A program made the translations under genes and the position numbers. Positions 1-9,046 of a DNA stretch of 64,000 nucleotides are shown in pieces. The stretch is taken from positions 62,001 through 126,000 of the forward strand of contig JAISQF010000011.1 in the NCBI GenBank assembly GCA_031274365.1. The letters are read 5' to 3'. The notes below the pieces were generated by a model. The model saw nothing but the letters and a program-made list of their open reading frames with translations, was not told the origin of the DNA and did no database searches. Source of the DNA: Elusimicrobiota bacterium. Its GTDB lineage: Bacteria > Elusimicrobiota > Endomicrobiia > Endomicrobiales > Endomicrobiaceae. How positions within the stretch are numbered: position 1 is the first letter of the stretch; each line of letters begins with the position of its first letter.

Positions 1-349
1 TCTCTTTTCTCTTTAACTCATAATCATCATTCCCCAGAATTCTAATAAAGTTCGTGCCATATAAATTCCGCCCTTTTATTCTGAAAGTGGTATCAGTCTC
101 AATATTTTTTAATGTGAAAGTATGCTGTTGTGTTTCAAACCCATAGCTTTCTTTTTGAACTTCCGCCAAAATCGTCTCATAGCCTGCGAATTTTGGACGG
201 CGGAATGACCCTGTGAATGTTGGTCGTTGAAATATAATGATGTCGCCAACAGCGGCGTCTTTATTTCTTGTAATTTTTGAATTTGCCGGCAAATTGTCAA
301 ATCCGCTTTTTCTTATTTCTTCTAAAATTTTAAGTCCATTTTCTTTCAT
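1..349 (-). CDS. Partial ORF (runs off left edge), hypothetical moron-type protein MKENGLKILEEIRKSGFDNLPANSKITRNKDAAVGDIIIFQRPTF...
   Basis: Open frame from ATG at 347-349 to the window edge with upstream AAAGGAAAGGAGAAA; missing from the ORF track because no stop lies in the window. Confidence 0.7.
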   Translation of the reverse strand, partial: MKENGLKILEEIRKSGFDNLPANSKITRNKDAAVGDIIIFQRPTFTGSFRRPKFAGYETILAEVQKESYGFETQQHTFTLKNIETDTTFRIKGRNLYGTNFIRILGNDDYELKRKE

Positions 350-502
350 TTTTTTTCTCCTTTCCTTTGACTTTTTTATTTAGTTTTTTATATACTTCTT
401 TTGAGTGAGATTGTCGTTGCTCTAAAAGTTAACGCTCTCACTCTTTGCTTTTTGCAAAGCCCCCGCACCCCGCTTATAGAGCGGGGCTATGCGGTGGCGG
501 AG

Positions 503-916
503 TTATTCCGCACTATCTTTATATTCTATCCACGACGCGACTTTATCACATTCATCCTCATAGTATGCCGAGACAAGCCCACACTGCCGAGACCAAGCGT
601 CCTTAAAGGGCTTTTCAAGCACTTCCACAAGCTTTTTTATATCACAAAAGCGCTTGAAGTATTCGAGACTTTGTTGGTATCCCGTTCCCTTTTTTACATC
701 ATAAGATACCTTTCCGTCCTGTATCTTTTTTTGGATGTAGAAAAAAATTTCATCTCGTGTTTTTGAATCAGAAGTTTTCAATACGATGATGGCTTGATTT
801 TTTTCGAGGACGCCAAGTTTTGTATCTAATAACTTTTCTTTCTGTTCAATGGCATACTTGTGCCACTTACTAAAAGTCCTGCTCAAGTCCAAAACATAAT
901 TTTTTTGCATTTCCAT
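503..916 (-). CDS. Hypothetical 137-aa protein (moron candidate)
   Basis: ORF with AAGGAG RBS, downstream of a duplicated promoter-like repeat. Confidence 0.75.
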   Translation of the reverse strand: MEMQKNYVLDLSRTFSKWHKYAIEQKEKLLDTKLGVLEKNQAIIVLKTSDSKTRDEIFFYIQKKIQDGKVSYDVKKGTGYQQSLEYFKRFCDIKKLVEVLEKPFKDAWSRQCGLVSAYYEDECDKVASWIEYKDSAE

Positions 917-964
917 TTTGTTTCTCCTTTTTTTTAGCCGCTCTCAAACGGCTTTTAATCTTTA

Positions 965-1010
965 TGTAATAATTCTATAACATTTTTATTTTTTTTGTCA
1001 AGTCTTTTTT
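965..1010 (-). promoter_or_regulatory. Promoter-bearing direct repeat copy 1 (46 bp)
   Basis: Same 46 bp as 1062-1107; minus strand reads TTGACA-N18-TAGAAT. Confidence 0.6.
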
Positions 1011-1061
1011 TTATTTTTCCCGTCGGTAAATCTTATTTCAAAAAACATTTCACTCTCTTTG

Positions 1062-1107
1062 TGTAATAATTCTATAACATTTTTATTTTTTTTGTCAAGT
1101 CTTTTTT
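1062..1107 (-). promoter_or_regulatory. Promoter-bearing direct repeat copy 2 (46 bp)
   Basis: tgtaataattctataacatttttattttttttgtcaagtctttttt, perfect copy of 965-1010. Confidence 0.6.
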
Positions 1108-1110
1108 ACA

Positions 1111-1146
1111 AAAAAAATCCATACAAGAAAATCCCTGTATGGATTG
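1111..1146 (-). terminator. Rho-independent terminator at the end of the late operon
   Basis: ATCCATACA...TGTATGGAT inverted repeat; on the minus strand followed by a T run, just after the endolysin-like ORF. Confidence 0.75.
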
Positions 1147-1187
1147 TTATATATATATAGTATGTTTTTTATAAGATGATTTTTTTA

Positions 1188-1610
1188 TTAAGGATTAAAA
1201 AGTCTGTTGCTTCTGTTAAAAGTATCAATGTGCAGCCAATATATGCCCGTCTCAAAACTCAAATTATTAAATTCTGAAATCTGCAATAATTCCTTTCTGA
1301 TTTTTTTATACTCGGTTATTTTTGCGTCTTTACTTAAACCTTTTTTTTCAATTTCAACGATGTGCAAATCTAAAGCCCGCCCGTATTTGTGAGCGCTAAA
1401 TTTCGCTCCCGTCTTGCTGTCGTCAAGTCTCAATCCGCAATCCGTCAAACTCCCGCCGTTGATAATTATCGCTCCATACATATCACGGATTTTGTCTGCC
1501 GCCCTTAAAAGCCTATCGTCAAAAACTTTCCATAATATCGTCTCATCCGTCATTTTCAAAAAAGCAGGATTGACTAATTCTTTAATAGTAAAATATTTGC
1601 ATTTATACAT
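1188..1610 (-). CDS. Peptidase M15-like endolysin (D-Ala-D-Ala carboxypeptidase fold)
   Basis: SAHKYGRALDLHI ... WLHIDT, the M15/VanY-type HxxGxAxDxx...H.D metal-binding pattern. Confidence 0.75.
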   Translation of the reverse strand: MYKCKYFTIKELVNPAFLKMTDETILWKVFDDRLLRAADKIRDMYGAIIINGGSLTDCGLRLDDSKTGAKFSAHKYGRALDLHIVEIEKKGLSKDAKITEYKKIRKELLQISEFNNLSFETGIYWLHIDTFNRSNRLFNP

Positions 1611-1728
1611 TTATTTTTCTCTCTTTTATTATTTTACCGCACGCAGACCATCCACACTCAGGACAACAGCAACAGCCGCTCCCATACTCTAATCGGTGTC
1701 CACATTCTGGACATACTTCATATAACAT
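1603..1728 (-). CDS. 41-aa zinc-ribbon-like protein, not in the ORF track
   Basis: MLYEVCPECGHRLEYGSGCCCCPECGWSACGKIIKERKINV; AGGGGGAG RBS; its stop overlaps the endolysin start. Confidence 0.65.
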   Translation of the reverse strand: MLYEVCPECGHRLEYGSGCCCCPECGWSACGKIIKERKINV

Positions 1729-1772
1729 AACTCCCCCTTTTTAACTATTAGAATTTTTCTAAAACTTGTAGA

Positions 1773-1861
1773 GGGGGATGTCTCCCCCGCAAACCTCAAC
1801 GACTGCTGTGCACGTCCATTATCTCGGACTATTGAGGACGGGCGCATTGCCCGTTTTCTTT
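1773..1861 (+). ncRNA. Candidate structured RNA (three consecutive hairpins, the last with a T run)
   Basis: GGGGGA-TGTC-TCCCCC; CCTCAA...TTGAGG enclosing GTCC...GGAC; CGGGC-GCATT-GCCCG-TTTTCTT. Confidence 0.4.
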
Positions 1862-2081
1862 ACTGAACTAAACACATAATTATCATACAAAGCCCAAACC
1901 CCGTCATTGCGCTTGCCGTCATAAAGATAAATATCCACGTTAACAAACTTATAGTTTGAGCTGCTTGAGATTTTCCATATAAAAACTCCCGTCCAAAAAA
2001 AAGAATTAAAATTATTCCAAACAAAAAAATGATTAAAGCAGCAATTGAAAATGTCGTCATAATCAAAACACCTTTTGACAA
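1860..2081 (-). CDS. Small two-TM membrane protein (lysis region)
   Basis: Hydrophobic segments; lies in the holin/endolysin cluster. Confidence 0.65.
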   Translation of the reverse strand: MSKGVLIMTTFSIAALIIFLFGIILILFFGREFLYGKSQAAQTISLLTWIFIFMTASAMTGFGLCMIIMCLVQ

Positions 2082-2479
2082 CTGCGTTCGCTGAAATAAT
2101 ATCCCGCGACAAAAAAAACAACAGCCGCTAAATCCTCATTGCTTAATAGTCCTGCCCTGCCATTAAAATAGCCTATAACGCTCGCTATGATGATAGCAGC
2201 GGCTGAAAGACCGATAATGACCCTCACAAGCCCATTAGCCCCGTCAACCCACGCCACGCCCGTTTTGAAAGTCTGTGTAATAGCCTCTTGCCTCGCTTTT
2301 TCAAATTCGTTGTCCGACTGTTTTACTTTAGCCGCTATCTCCGCAAGTTTGACATCATTATCAGAAATCGCTTTTTGCGCTTCTATTTTTTTTTCTTTTA
2401 CTCCGAAAATTCCTTTAATCAAATTCGTCGCAACAGGAACAACAGCCCCACCTATTCCTGCTAAAATTGTTTCTATCAT
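2063..2479 (-). CDS. Holin-like membrane protein (GTA_holin_3TM-like)
   Basis: Amphipathic N-terminus, charged middle, TM segments VRVIIGLSAAAIIIASVIGYF and LAAVVFFVAGYYF. Confidence 0.6.
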   Translation of the reverse strand: MIETILAGIGGAVVPVATNLIKGIFGVKEKKIEAQKAISDNDVKLAEIAAKVKQSDNEFEKARQEAITQTFKTGVAWVDGANGLVRVIIGLSAAAIIIASVIGYFNGRAGLLSNEDLAAVVFFVAGYYFSERSCQKVF

Positions 2480-2673
2480 TTATCGCTCCTTTCTGCTTTC
2501 AGTGCGTCCGCTGTGGTCGTCGCCAACAGTCCAGCCGATACAGTCAAAAGCAAATTTATGTTCTGATTATTTTTATCAAAAATAATTAAAAAAATAGCCG
2601 CTATAAATCCAATCGCTCCGAAAACTCGTCGCCCACATAATCCCCCGCCAATATTGCAAAACAAAGTATTCAT
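2476..2673 (-). CDS. Small membrane protein, lysis cassette
   Basis: ATGA-type overlaps with both neighbours; TM helices. Confidence 0.55.
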   Translation of the reverse strand: MNTLFCNIGGGLCGRRVFGAIGFIAAIFLIIFDKNNQNINLLLTVSAGLLATTTADALKAERSDK

Positions 2674-2990
2674 TTTAACACTGCCTCATATTCTCTTTTG
2701 AGTTTTTCTAAATACATTTTTTCGCTTCCATTGCCGCCGGCGTCAACATATCTTTGCCCTGCGTCAATGCGTTCTGGCAAGTCAATAGTAGTCATATGCA
2801 TTACTATCATAGACATTTGTTTTTCTTGAGTTTGTAGTCTGTAATTTATTTTTTTTAGCTCCTCGTTTATTGACGAAAACAAAAAAGAAAAAAGATATTT
2901 TTTTAATGCAATAACTCCGCCAAAAAACCCGCATAAAACAGAAACTAAAATTACTAAATCCTGCAGCCAAAACCCACTCAACTTTATCAT
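2670..2990 (-). CDS. N-terminal TM plus coiled-coil protein (lysis accessory/spanin-like)
   Basis: One TM at the N-terminus, then a helical region. Confidence 0.55.
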   Translation of the reverse strand: MIKLSGFWLQDLVILVSVLCGFFGGVIALKKYLFSFLFSSINEELKKINYRLQTQEKQMSMIVMHMTTIDLPERIDAGQRYVDAGGNGSEKMYLEKLKREYEAVLK

Positions 2991-3004
2991 CGTTTTATCC
3001 TCTT

Positions 3005-3445
3005 TTACGCGTCCGCGTCCTCGTCCCCATTCTCTTTTATGTCAGAGACATACGGATGCCGTTTCCTAATTTCATTTTTGCTCGCCAGCCATTGAGACCT
3101 CAAATTATCAACGACTTTCTTTTGAGCCGTTAATTCTTTTTTAGCGCTTCCACTCTCTACCATTGCGTCATAAACTTCTTTTTGTTCGTCCAAATCTAAT
3201 TTAATTAAATCAGCTTCAGCAGAATATGCCGCTTGTCTTTTCATTTTTGTTTCATTGTTAAGATATTCTGTTGACGGTTGAGGAGCATAGCCTTTAAGAT
3301 AGTATTTTCCGTCAAAAGCTTGTTCTACTTCCATTTCTTTCATACCAAGTTTTTTATAAAATTCTTTGTCTGTTCCAACTCCCACACTTCTACATTCTTT
3401 TGTTTCTGCGTCAATGTCCATTGCGTATTTTTTCATTTTTTTCAC
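3005..3445 (-). CDS. Hypothetical phage protein
   Basis: ORF in the tail-fibre/lysis interval with overlaps. Confidence 0.6.
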   Translation of the reverse strand: MKKMKKYAMDIDAETKECRSVGVGTDKEFYKKLGMKEMEVEQAFDGKYYLKGYAPQPSTEYLNNETKMKRQAAYSAEADLIKLDLDEQKEVYDAMVESGSAKKELTAQKKVVDNLRSQWLASKNEIRKRHPYVSDIKENGDEDADA

Positions 3446-3753
3446 TCCTTAAAAGGTATTATTGAGAAAGTCTCACTGCTTGTGCTCGAATAAACCGTTG
3501 TGCCTTTTACCAAAAAAGCAATAACGTTGATTCCAACATTTGCGCTCCAATTAACTTTAGAATAAATTACGCGGTCTACCCCGTCTTTTTTTGCGTGAAA
3601 ACCGCTTGATCCGATATACCTGACATAGCTGTCTTTTAATAAAGTGTAGTTTTGTGGCACAATATATTCTACTCTAAAATCAGGCTCGGGTAGTGTTTCT
3701 TTTTTTTTTATTTCTATCAATAAAGTGTTTTGTTTTTTTATGTTAGATAGCAT
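3442..3753 (-). CDS. Hypothetical virion-associated protein
   Basis: Overlapping ORF in the late operon. Confidence 0.55.
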   Translation of the reverse strand: MLSNIKKQNTLLIEIKKKETLPEPDFRVEYIVPQNYTLLKDSYVRYIGSSGFHAKKDGVDRVIYSKVNWSANVGINVIAFLVKGTTVYSSTSSETFSIIPFKE

Positions 3754-4073
3754 TATTTTTTCCTCATCGGCACAAAATAAGCAGAAACATTATTTTTGTT
3801 TATAGTTCGTATTTTCCACGACTTAAAAACCATAGTAGGCCAAACAAATCCCCGTTCTGAACTCGCATTACATAATATATAATTTTCCACTTTCAGCCCT
3901 GCTGTTATATCTGCAAATATATATCCGGTCTCACTCACGACATAATCATTAGTAGTATTTAAGGTTATACTAATTGCTTTTGTCATATCCGGCAAGTCTG
4001 CACCGCTATAGACCACGCCGTCGCCCAATCGCGCCGGATAAATACTTGAAAAATTTTTCAAAGTCATATTCAC
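3753..4073 (-). CDS. Hypothetical virion-associated protein
   Basis: ORF in the late operon. Confidence 0.55.
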   Translation of the reverse strand: MNMTLKNFSSIYPARLGDGVVYSGADLPDMTKAISITLNTTNDYVVSETGYIFADITAGLKVENYILCNASSERGFVWPTMVFKSWKIRTINKNNVSAYFVPMRKK

Positions 4074-4082
4074 ATCCTTTTT

Positions 4083-4460
4083 TTATATAGGGCACAAAAC
4101 AAGATAAGTGGCCTCGTTCAAATATGCTGACCAATATATGATTTCGCCCGCGGTTAAAGGAATTATTCCCGTTGTGTTCCACCACCTCGTATTGTGTTCT
4201 CTGTATCCAGAAAAAATACCTATTCTAGTCGGCAGCTCTACTATTACGGCACTTCCGCTACCTGTTCCGCTATAATTATGATTTTCAACAGCAACGCACA
4301 AGCAATCAAATGGCACAGTGAAAGGCTGATTAGCTCCATTCGTTGAGTGGTCTATTTCATAACGAACACCTTTTGAAATATCAAGAGCAAGATTTTGAAC
4401 TTCAAAATCTTTTTGCTTTTTTAACTTTATGGGATAAATCTGTATAAGGTTTTTTAACAT
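4083..4460 (-). CDS. Hypothetical virion-associated protein
   Basis: ORF in the late operon; begins MLKN-IYP like the neighbouring 106-aa ORF (MTLKNFSSIYP). Confidence 0.55.
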   Translation of the reverse strand: MLKNLIQIYPIKLKKQKDFEVQNLALDISKGVRYEIDHSTNGANQPFTVPFDCLCVAVENHNYSGTGSGSAVIVELPTRIGIFSGYREHNTRWWNTTGIIPLTAGEIIYWSAYLNEATYLVLCPI

Positions 4461-7129
4461 TATTCTGACACCTCTAAATCTAAAACTTTAATTAAATTGA
4501 TTTCGTCCCAATGATTATTATCTATTGCTTGCCCAAGCTTTCCGTCGGAACTTGCGGCGATAAATCGGTCTGTGTTAAAAAGAATATTTATAATATCACT
4601 TGACCCAAAAGAACTGTCATCGTCTTGTGTCCACACAAGCCCGTCGGGCGAATGAGCGACTTTACCGCCACTGCCGACGGCATAGAACTTATCATTGCCC
4701 CAACAAACAGAATAAATAATATCGGCTACGCCAAAGCTCGTATTTGGCACAAGTGTGAAAGTCGTGTTATTTACCGACCGGCTCATTTTACCGCCGTCGC
4801 CGACGGCCACTGTTATTAGTTCAGTCGGATGTTTGGCGATGTCTCTAACTTCCGTGCCTGCGAATTGTGATGTTATTGCGCCCCAGCTCGTTGAATTCGT
4901 TGAGTAATAAATCCCGTATGACGCTGTTGTAGTCAATCCAACGGCATAAAGATAAGTTGTATTTGGTGTTCCAGCCGCACGAACTCTAATTACTTTTCCG
5001 CTTGCGCCAAAGCCTGATGTTCTTGTCGTCCAAGTGCCCGTCGGATTAGGAGCTGTGAACATTTTCCCTTTATCTCCAGCCGCGATAAAAATATTATATG
5101 AGGCAGTCGTAAAGTTTGGGAATTCAACAGTATAAATGTCGTCTCCTGCGAACGGGTCTGTTGCAATCATTACCCAACTTTGAGCGTCTGACGAATAAGC
5201 AATTTTCCCGTCGTCGCCGACTGCGACAAAATAACCCGCGCCAAAAGCAATATCGTTTATAGAACCGCCGCTAAAGCCCTCAACAGCTCCTACAGTCCAC
5301 ATCTGACCGTCTGTAGAAGTGCCTATCTTTCCGTCCGACGTGCAAGCGACAAAAATGTCGGGACCGCTAAAAAACTTTATTGAGTTTATGGACGTCCCGA
5401 TAAAATCTTGTGTCGGTATCTGTTGCCAATCATTTTGTGTTCTGATGTCTGTAAACCACTTGTTTAAGTCGGGATTATACCACAGCTCAAAGTCCTGATA
5501 AGCCGGCACTCCGTCGCTCGTGTTGATAATCTGATCACTTAAAAACTCTAAAATTTCAAACTCATTTCTATCGGCAAATTTCCTTAAAAACAAACTTATA
5601 GGAGAACTTGCCGTTGATTGAACTGTATAAAGTATGTCCGTCGGATTAACGAAATGAATATTTTTTAATGTATAATCCGCATTCCTGCCGTCTGATATTA
5701 AGCCCTCTATACCGGCTTTTATAGTGATAGAATTCCCCTCGCCAGAATATTCATATATGCCGTTTGGAGTATGCAAAATACAATCGGTTATCGCTAAAAT
5801 ATTTCTTAAATCTATCTTTGCGTAATCATCATTCCCGCCTACGATTTTTCCACCATTTAAGAAAATACCACTTCCGAAAAAAACTAAAGTCGTTGGATGA
5901 GCTATAGACATTGCCTCTGCCTCTGCTTCATTAGCTACATATGCCGCCGCCGTGATTTCTAATGACCCTGATATTTTTTCATTTTCTACTATTATCATTT
6001 TTGTTAAAAGTGCATTTGTTTTTGATACAACAGCAGTAAAAAATTCTTCAAAAGTGTAATTCGTATTCTCTAAAAATTTATTGTTATTCTCTACGATTGT
6101 TCCAGTATAATTTGTGTCTATCGCTCCTGTTATTGCTTGTTGCAATTCTAAAGGGCTTACAAAATCGCCGCCGTCAACATACGGCGTCCATTGCGTCGTT
6201 CCTGCTGCGCCGACCCACTGTTTGACGCCGTTGTTTTCTAAAATCGGGTCATTCACTACTCTACAAAGATATGTCTGTAAAGGGTCTGGAACAGTTGGCA
6301 ATTCATCAAAAGTTTGAACTGACGGCAGCCAATTTTGAGTCGCGACTGATGTTTGGTCAGTATATAATTTCGCTTGCGCTAAAACAGTTGCGTCTTTTTC
6401 GTCAACTCGTTTTTTTGTTTCGTAAATATTTGCGGCTTCATCACGATTTAATTTTCTTAAAGAAACTTGAGATAAACCTAAAGTTGCTTCAGTTTGCACA
6501 TCAATTAAATTTTTTAATCCCTCACTTCGCACTGTAATATCCAAGTCAAAATTAAAATCGCCTGCCGGATTTGCGCCGACATAAAAATGCATTCCTGCTA
6601 TTCCATAGACGACGAGATATTGGTCTGATAGCCAGCCTTGAATATCATTATAGACGTCCTGCACACCGATAAACTCATTGCCGCTAATGCTGAACTTCCC
6701 GACGTGCGTATGCCCGTCTCCATTTGTCCAAACGCCAAACTTTATTCCCTGCGGGCTTAAACTGTCATATCCATAGCAAGCCGGCGAAGTCGCCGCTGAA
6801 TAATCCGGCGTTTTTGTTATATCTATATTTAATACTCTTCCGGCTGGAACAGAAATATTTTCCACTCCCCACTCAATGTCTTGTAAAGGCAAAATTTTAT
6901 CGGCTTTAGTAATTTGAGCATATTCAATAACCAGAGCTTCTATTGTCATTGAGTTATGCCCGTAAAGCAATATCGGAATATTCCCAAAAAAAGTTGTATT
7001 TTTTACAAATATAATCTCTCCGTCTTTTAACACATAATCTTTTAATGCCATTATTTCGCCATTAAGAAATATGTTTCCGGTATAATCATAAACTGCCCAG
7101 CGTTGTCTTACGACCTTAAAATTTTCCAT
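4460..7129 (-). CDS. Tail fibre / receptor-binding protein with C-terminal beta-propeller-like repeats
   Basis: About seven F/Y-x-A-V/A-G/S-x-x-G-K-x...T/S-x-D...W repeats in the last ~330 aa. Confidence 0.75.
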   Translation of the reverse strand: MENFKVVRQRWAVYDYTGNIFLNGEIMALKDYVLKDGEIIFVKNTTFFGNIPILLYGHNSMTIEALVIEYAQITKADKILPLQDIEWGVENISVPAGRVLNIDITKTPDYSAATSPACYGYDSLSPQGIKFGVWTNGDGHTHVGKFSISGNEFIGVQDVYNDIQGWLSDQYLVVYGIAGMHFYVGANPAGDFNFDLDITVRSEGLKNLIDVQTEATLGLSQVSLRKLNRDEAANIYETKKRVDEKDATVLAQAKLYTDQTSVATQNWLPSVQTFDELPTVPDPLQTYLCRVVNDPILENNGVKQWVGAAGTTQWTPYVDGGDFVSPLELQQAITGAIDTNYTGTIVENNNKFLENTNYTFEEFFTAVVSKTNALLTKMIIVENEKISGSLEITAAAYVANEAEAEAMSIAHPTTLVFFGSGIFLNGGKIVGGNDDYAKIDLRNILAITDCILHTPNGIYEYSGEGNSITIKAGIEGLISDGRNADYTLKNIHFVNPTDILYTVQSTASSPISLFLRKFADRNEFEILEFLSDQIINTSDGVPAYQDFELWYNPDLNKWFTDIRTQNDWQQIPTQDFIGTSINSIKFFSGPDIFVACTSDGKIGTSTDGQMWTVGAVEGFSGGSINDIAFGAGYFVAVGDDGKIAYSSDAQSWVMIATDPFAGDDIYTVEFPNFTTASYNIFIAAGDKGKMFTAPNPTGTWTTRTSGFGASGKVIRVRAAGTPNTTYLYAVGLTTTASYGIYYSTNSTSWGAITSQFAGTEVRDIAKHPTELITVAVGDGGKMSRSVNNTTFTLVPNTSFGVADIIYSVCWGNDKFYAVGSGGKVAHSPDGLVWTQDDDSSFGSSDIINILFNTDRFIAASSDGKLGQAIDNNHWDEINLIKVLDLEVSE

Positions 7130-7135
7130 TTGTTT

Positions 7136-9043
7136 TTACCCCACAAAAACTAAATCAAGCTCTACGGTTTCCGTTTTCGTATCTCTTGCTACTTTCAAAA
7201 CTTTACACTTTAACATACCGCCAAACTTGCGAAATTCTTTATAATTTTGGCTGTTGAATTCACTAGTTAAAACTTCTTGTTCTTCTGTTTTTTCATTGAC
7301 TCCCGTATAAGTTTTTTCCAAATAATTTACTAATGCGAAAAACCGTTTTGGTATAATTTCTTTTTCAATTTCAAGTCTCAAATCTATGTTTATAATGTCA
7401 TAAATTTTTATATCAAACCATTGCACGCCAAAAAGTTTTATGCCGTTAATTCTTGTTCTTAATTTTGAAAAATATTTTATGAGTTTGTCGGCTTTGTTTT
7501 GAGCGTCTGCTTTTGACGACAATTTACTTTCAACGCTATAAACTTTTGGGACGTGATAAATATTCATAATTGCTTTTTCATTTCTGTCGTCAATTAAATG
7601 CTCCTGCGTGTCGTCCAAATAATTCTCGTTATAAGAAATATCAACTGACGTTGCGTATTGTTCCGCGTTCATATCTATTTCTACATCGTCAATATTTAGT
7701 ATTTCCATCGCTTTTATTTCTCTTGCGACGGCTCTGTCATTGTCGTCTTTTATCGCAGTAAATCTGTCAAAATCAGTTTTGAACATAAAATTAAAATTGC
7801 TTGCGTTTTGAATTTCTTCTATAGCGCTGAAAATGTCCGTCTCACTGTCAAAATAAATTCCAATATTTATTAAGTTTGAAAGTTCCGCCTGCCATTGCGT
7901 GACATTATAATTTTTGCTGTCGTATGGAATTTGAGCATAATAATTTAATATTTCTTGTATAACTTCCGACGGCTTTTGTTGCGGACAAAAAACGCCCGTG
8001 CAATGAACATCGTAAATCTCCGGAACATCATAACCGGTAAATGTCGGCATACAATACTGAACTCCCATTTGAAAAGTCCCATTCTCGTAATCAATATTCG
8101 TTATATGACCTAATGCGTATTGGTCTGTCCAAACTTCTTTTGAGCCGGTATCGTCGTCGGGCTGTGTCATCTTTACAAGCACTTTTTCCAAACTTGTAAT
8201 TTTTCTTGCGACCTTAAAAGTCCTAAAAGTTTTTAATGTCGTGCCAGAAGAATAAATTTGGAATTCGTCAATACAAATCGCCGGTATATTTGTTAAGTGT
8301 CCATATGCGTCGGGTATAAACTCGCCGAGCTTTCCTGATTTTTGTTCTGCGTTGCCGGGATTTACCATATACGGATACTCGTCAACTGTAAATCTTGTGT
8401 TTGGTATTTTCTGTGATAATCTTTGTCTTTTATCACCCAAAACAAAAGTCGCTTTATCAATCTTTGTCTTCGTATTTTTTACATAATACTCATAAAGAGG
8501 AATTCTCGTCGTATCTGTTCTTCCATAAACCTGAACAGAATTTCCAAAGAAATCAAAACTGTTATCATACTCACCTTTAATATTTATTAGCTCCAAATTA
8601 GCGGTGTAAAATTTCATTTTTCTTGCGTTTAATTCGTCTGCTTCTTCCGTGATTTTTGGAAAATAATTTAATCCGCCCTGATATAAAATATCGTTAAGTA
8701 AATGCGAGTTCCCCGTTGTTAATCCTATTCCTACGGTATAATTTATTTTACTCTCATATTCCCAAGCAGGCGCGTAATCGTCGGTAATAAAATATACGAC
8801 TTCTTTGTCTTGAATAAATCTTTTTGGCGCTAAATCGCTGAAATTCTCATACTTTGAATATCTCACATCGTCAATTATCAAGTCGCCCACGCGCAAAGTC
8901 GTAAAAGAAATATTTTCGTCTTTCGTCATAAAAGGTAAAATATTTAGTTGGTCGGAATAGACTAAAAGACGCCACACTCCCGCCTCTTGCGCCGTCGCTA
9001 TGTCGGTTAGATTATTTTTGTTAAGTATGATGTCAATTTCCAT
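7136..9043 (-). CDS. Tail-tip structural protein (Tal/baseplate position)
   Basis: 635-aa ORF between the tail-tip cassette and the fibre; position-based call. Confidence 0.55.
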   Translation of the reverse strand: MEIDIILNKNNLTDIATAQEAGVWRLLVYSDQLNILPFMTKDENISFTTLRVGDLIIDDVRYSKYENFSDLAPKRFIQDKEVVYFITDDYAPAWEYESKINYTVGIGLTTGNSHLLNDILYQGGLNYFPKITEEADELNARKMKFYTANLELINIKGEYDNSFDFFGNSVQVYGRTDTTRIPLYEYYVKNTKTKIDKATFVLGDKRQRLSQKIPNTRFTVDEYPYMVNPGNAEQKSGKLGEFIPDAYGHLTNIPAICIDEFQIYSSGTTLKTFRTFKVARKITSLEKVLVKMTQPDDDTGSKEVWTDQYALGHITNIDYENGTFQMGVQYCMPTFTGYDVPEIYDVHCTGVFCPQQKPSEVIQEILNYYAQIPYDSKNYNVTQWQAELSNLINIGIYFDSETDIFSAIEEIQNASNFNFMFKTDFDRFTAIKDDNDRAVAREIKAMEILNIDDVEIDMNAEQYATSVDISYNENYLDDTQEHLIDDRNEKAIMNIYHVPKVYSVESKLSSKADAQNKADKLIKYFSKLRTRINGIKLFGVQWFDIKIYDIINIDLRLEIEKEIIPKRFFALVNYLEKTYTGVNEKTEEQEVLTSEFNSQNYKEFRKFGGMLKCKVLKVARDTKTETVELDLVFVG

Positions 9044-9046
9044 TTT

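Noticed and set aside
109-300. 63-aa ORF at the left edge
   Set aside because: Out-of-frame within the partial ORF 1-349 that has a better RBS.
1-1200. attL copy of the tRNA-Arg 3' end
   Set aside because: No match to GGTTCAACTCCTCTTCGGGGC in this interval; the prophage left end must lie outside the window.
1819-2121. 100-aa ORF overlapping the lysis genes
   Set aside because: Alternative frame of two better ORFs and crosses the hairpin island.
4460-5400. Sialidase/BNR enzyme
   Set aside because: Repeats lack clear SxDxGxTW Asp-box and catalytic residues; better as a binding propeller.
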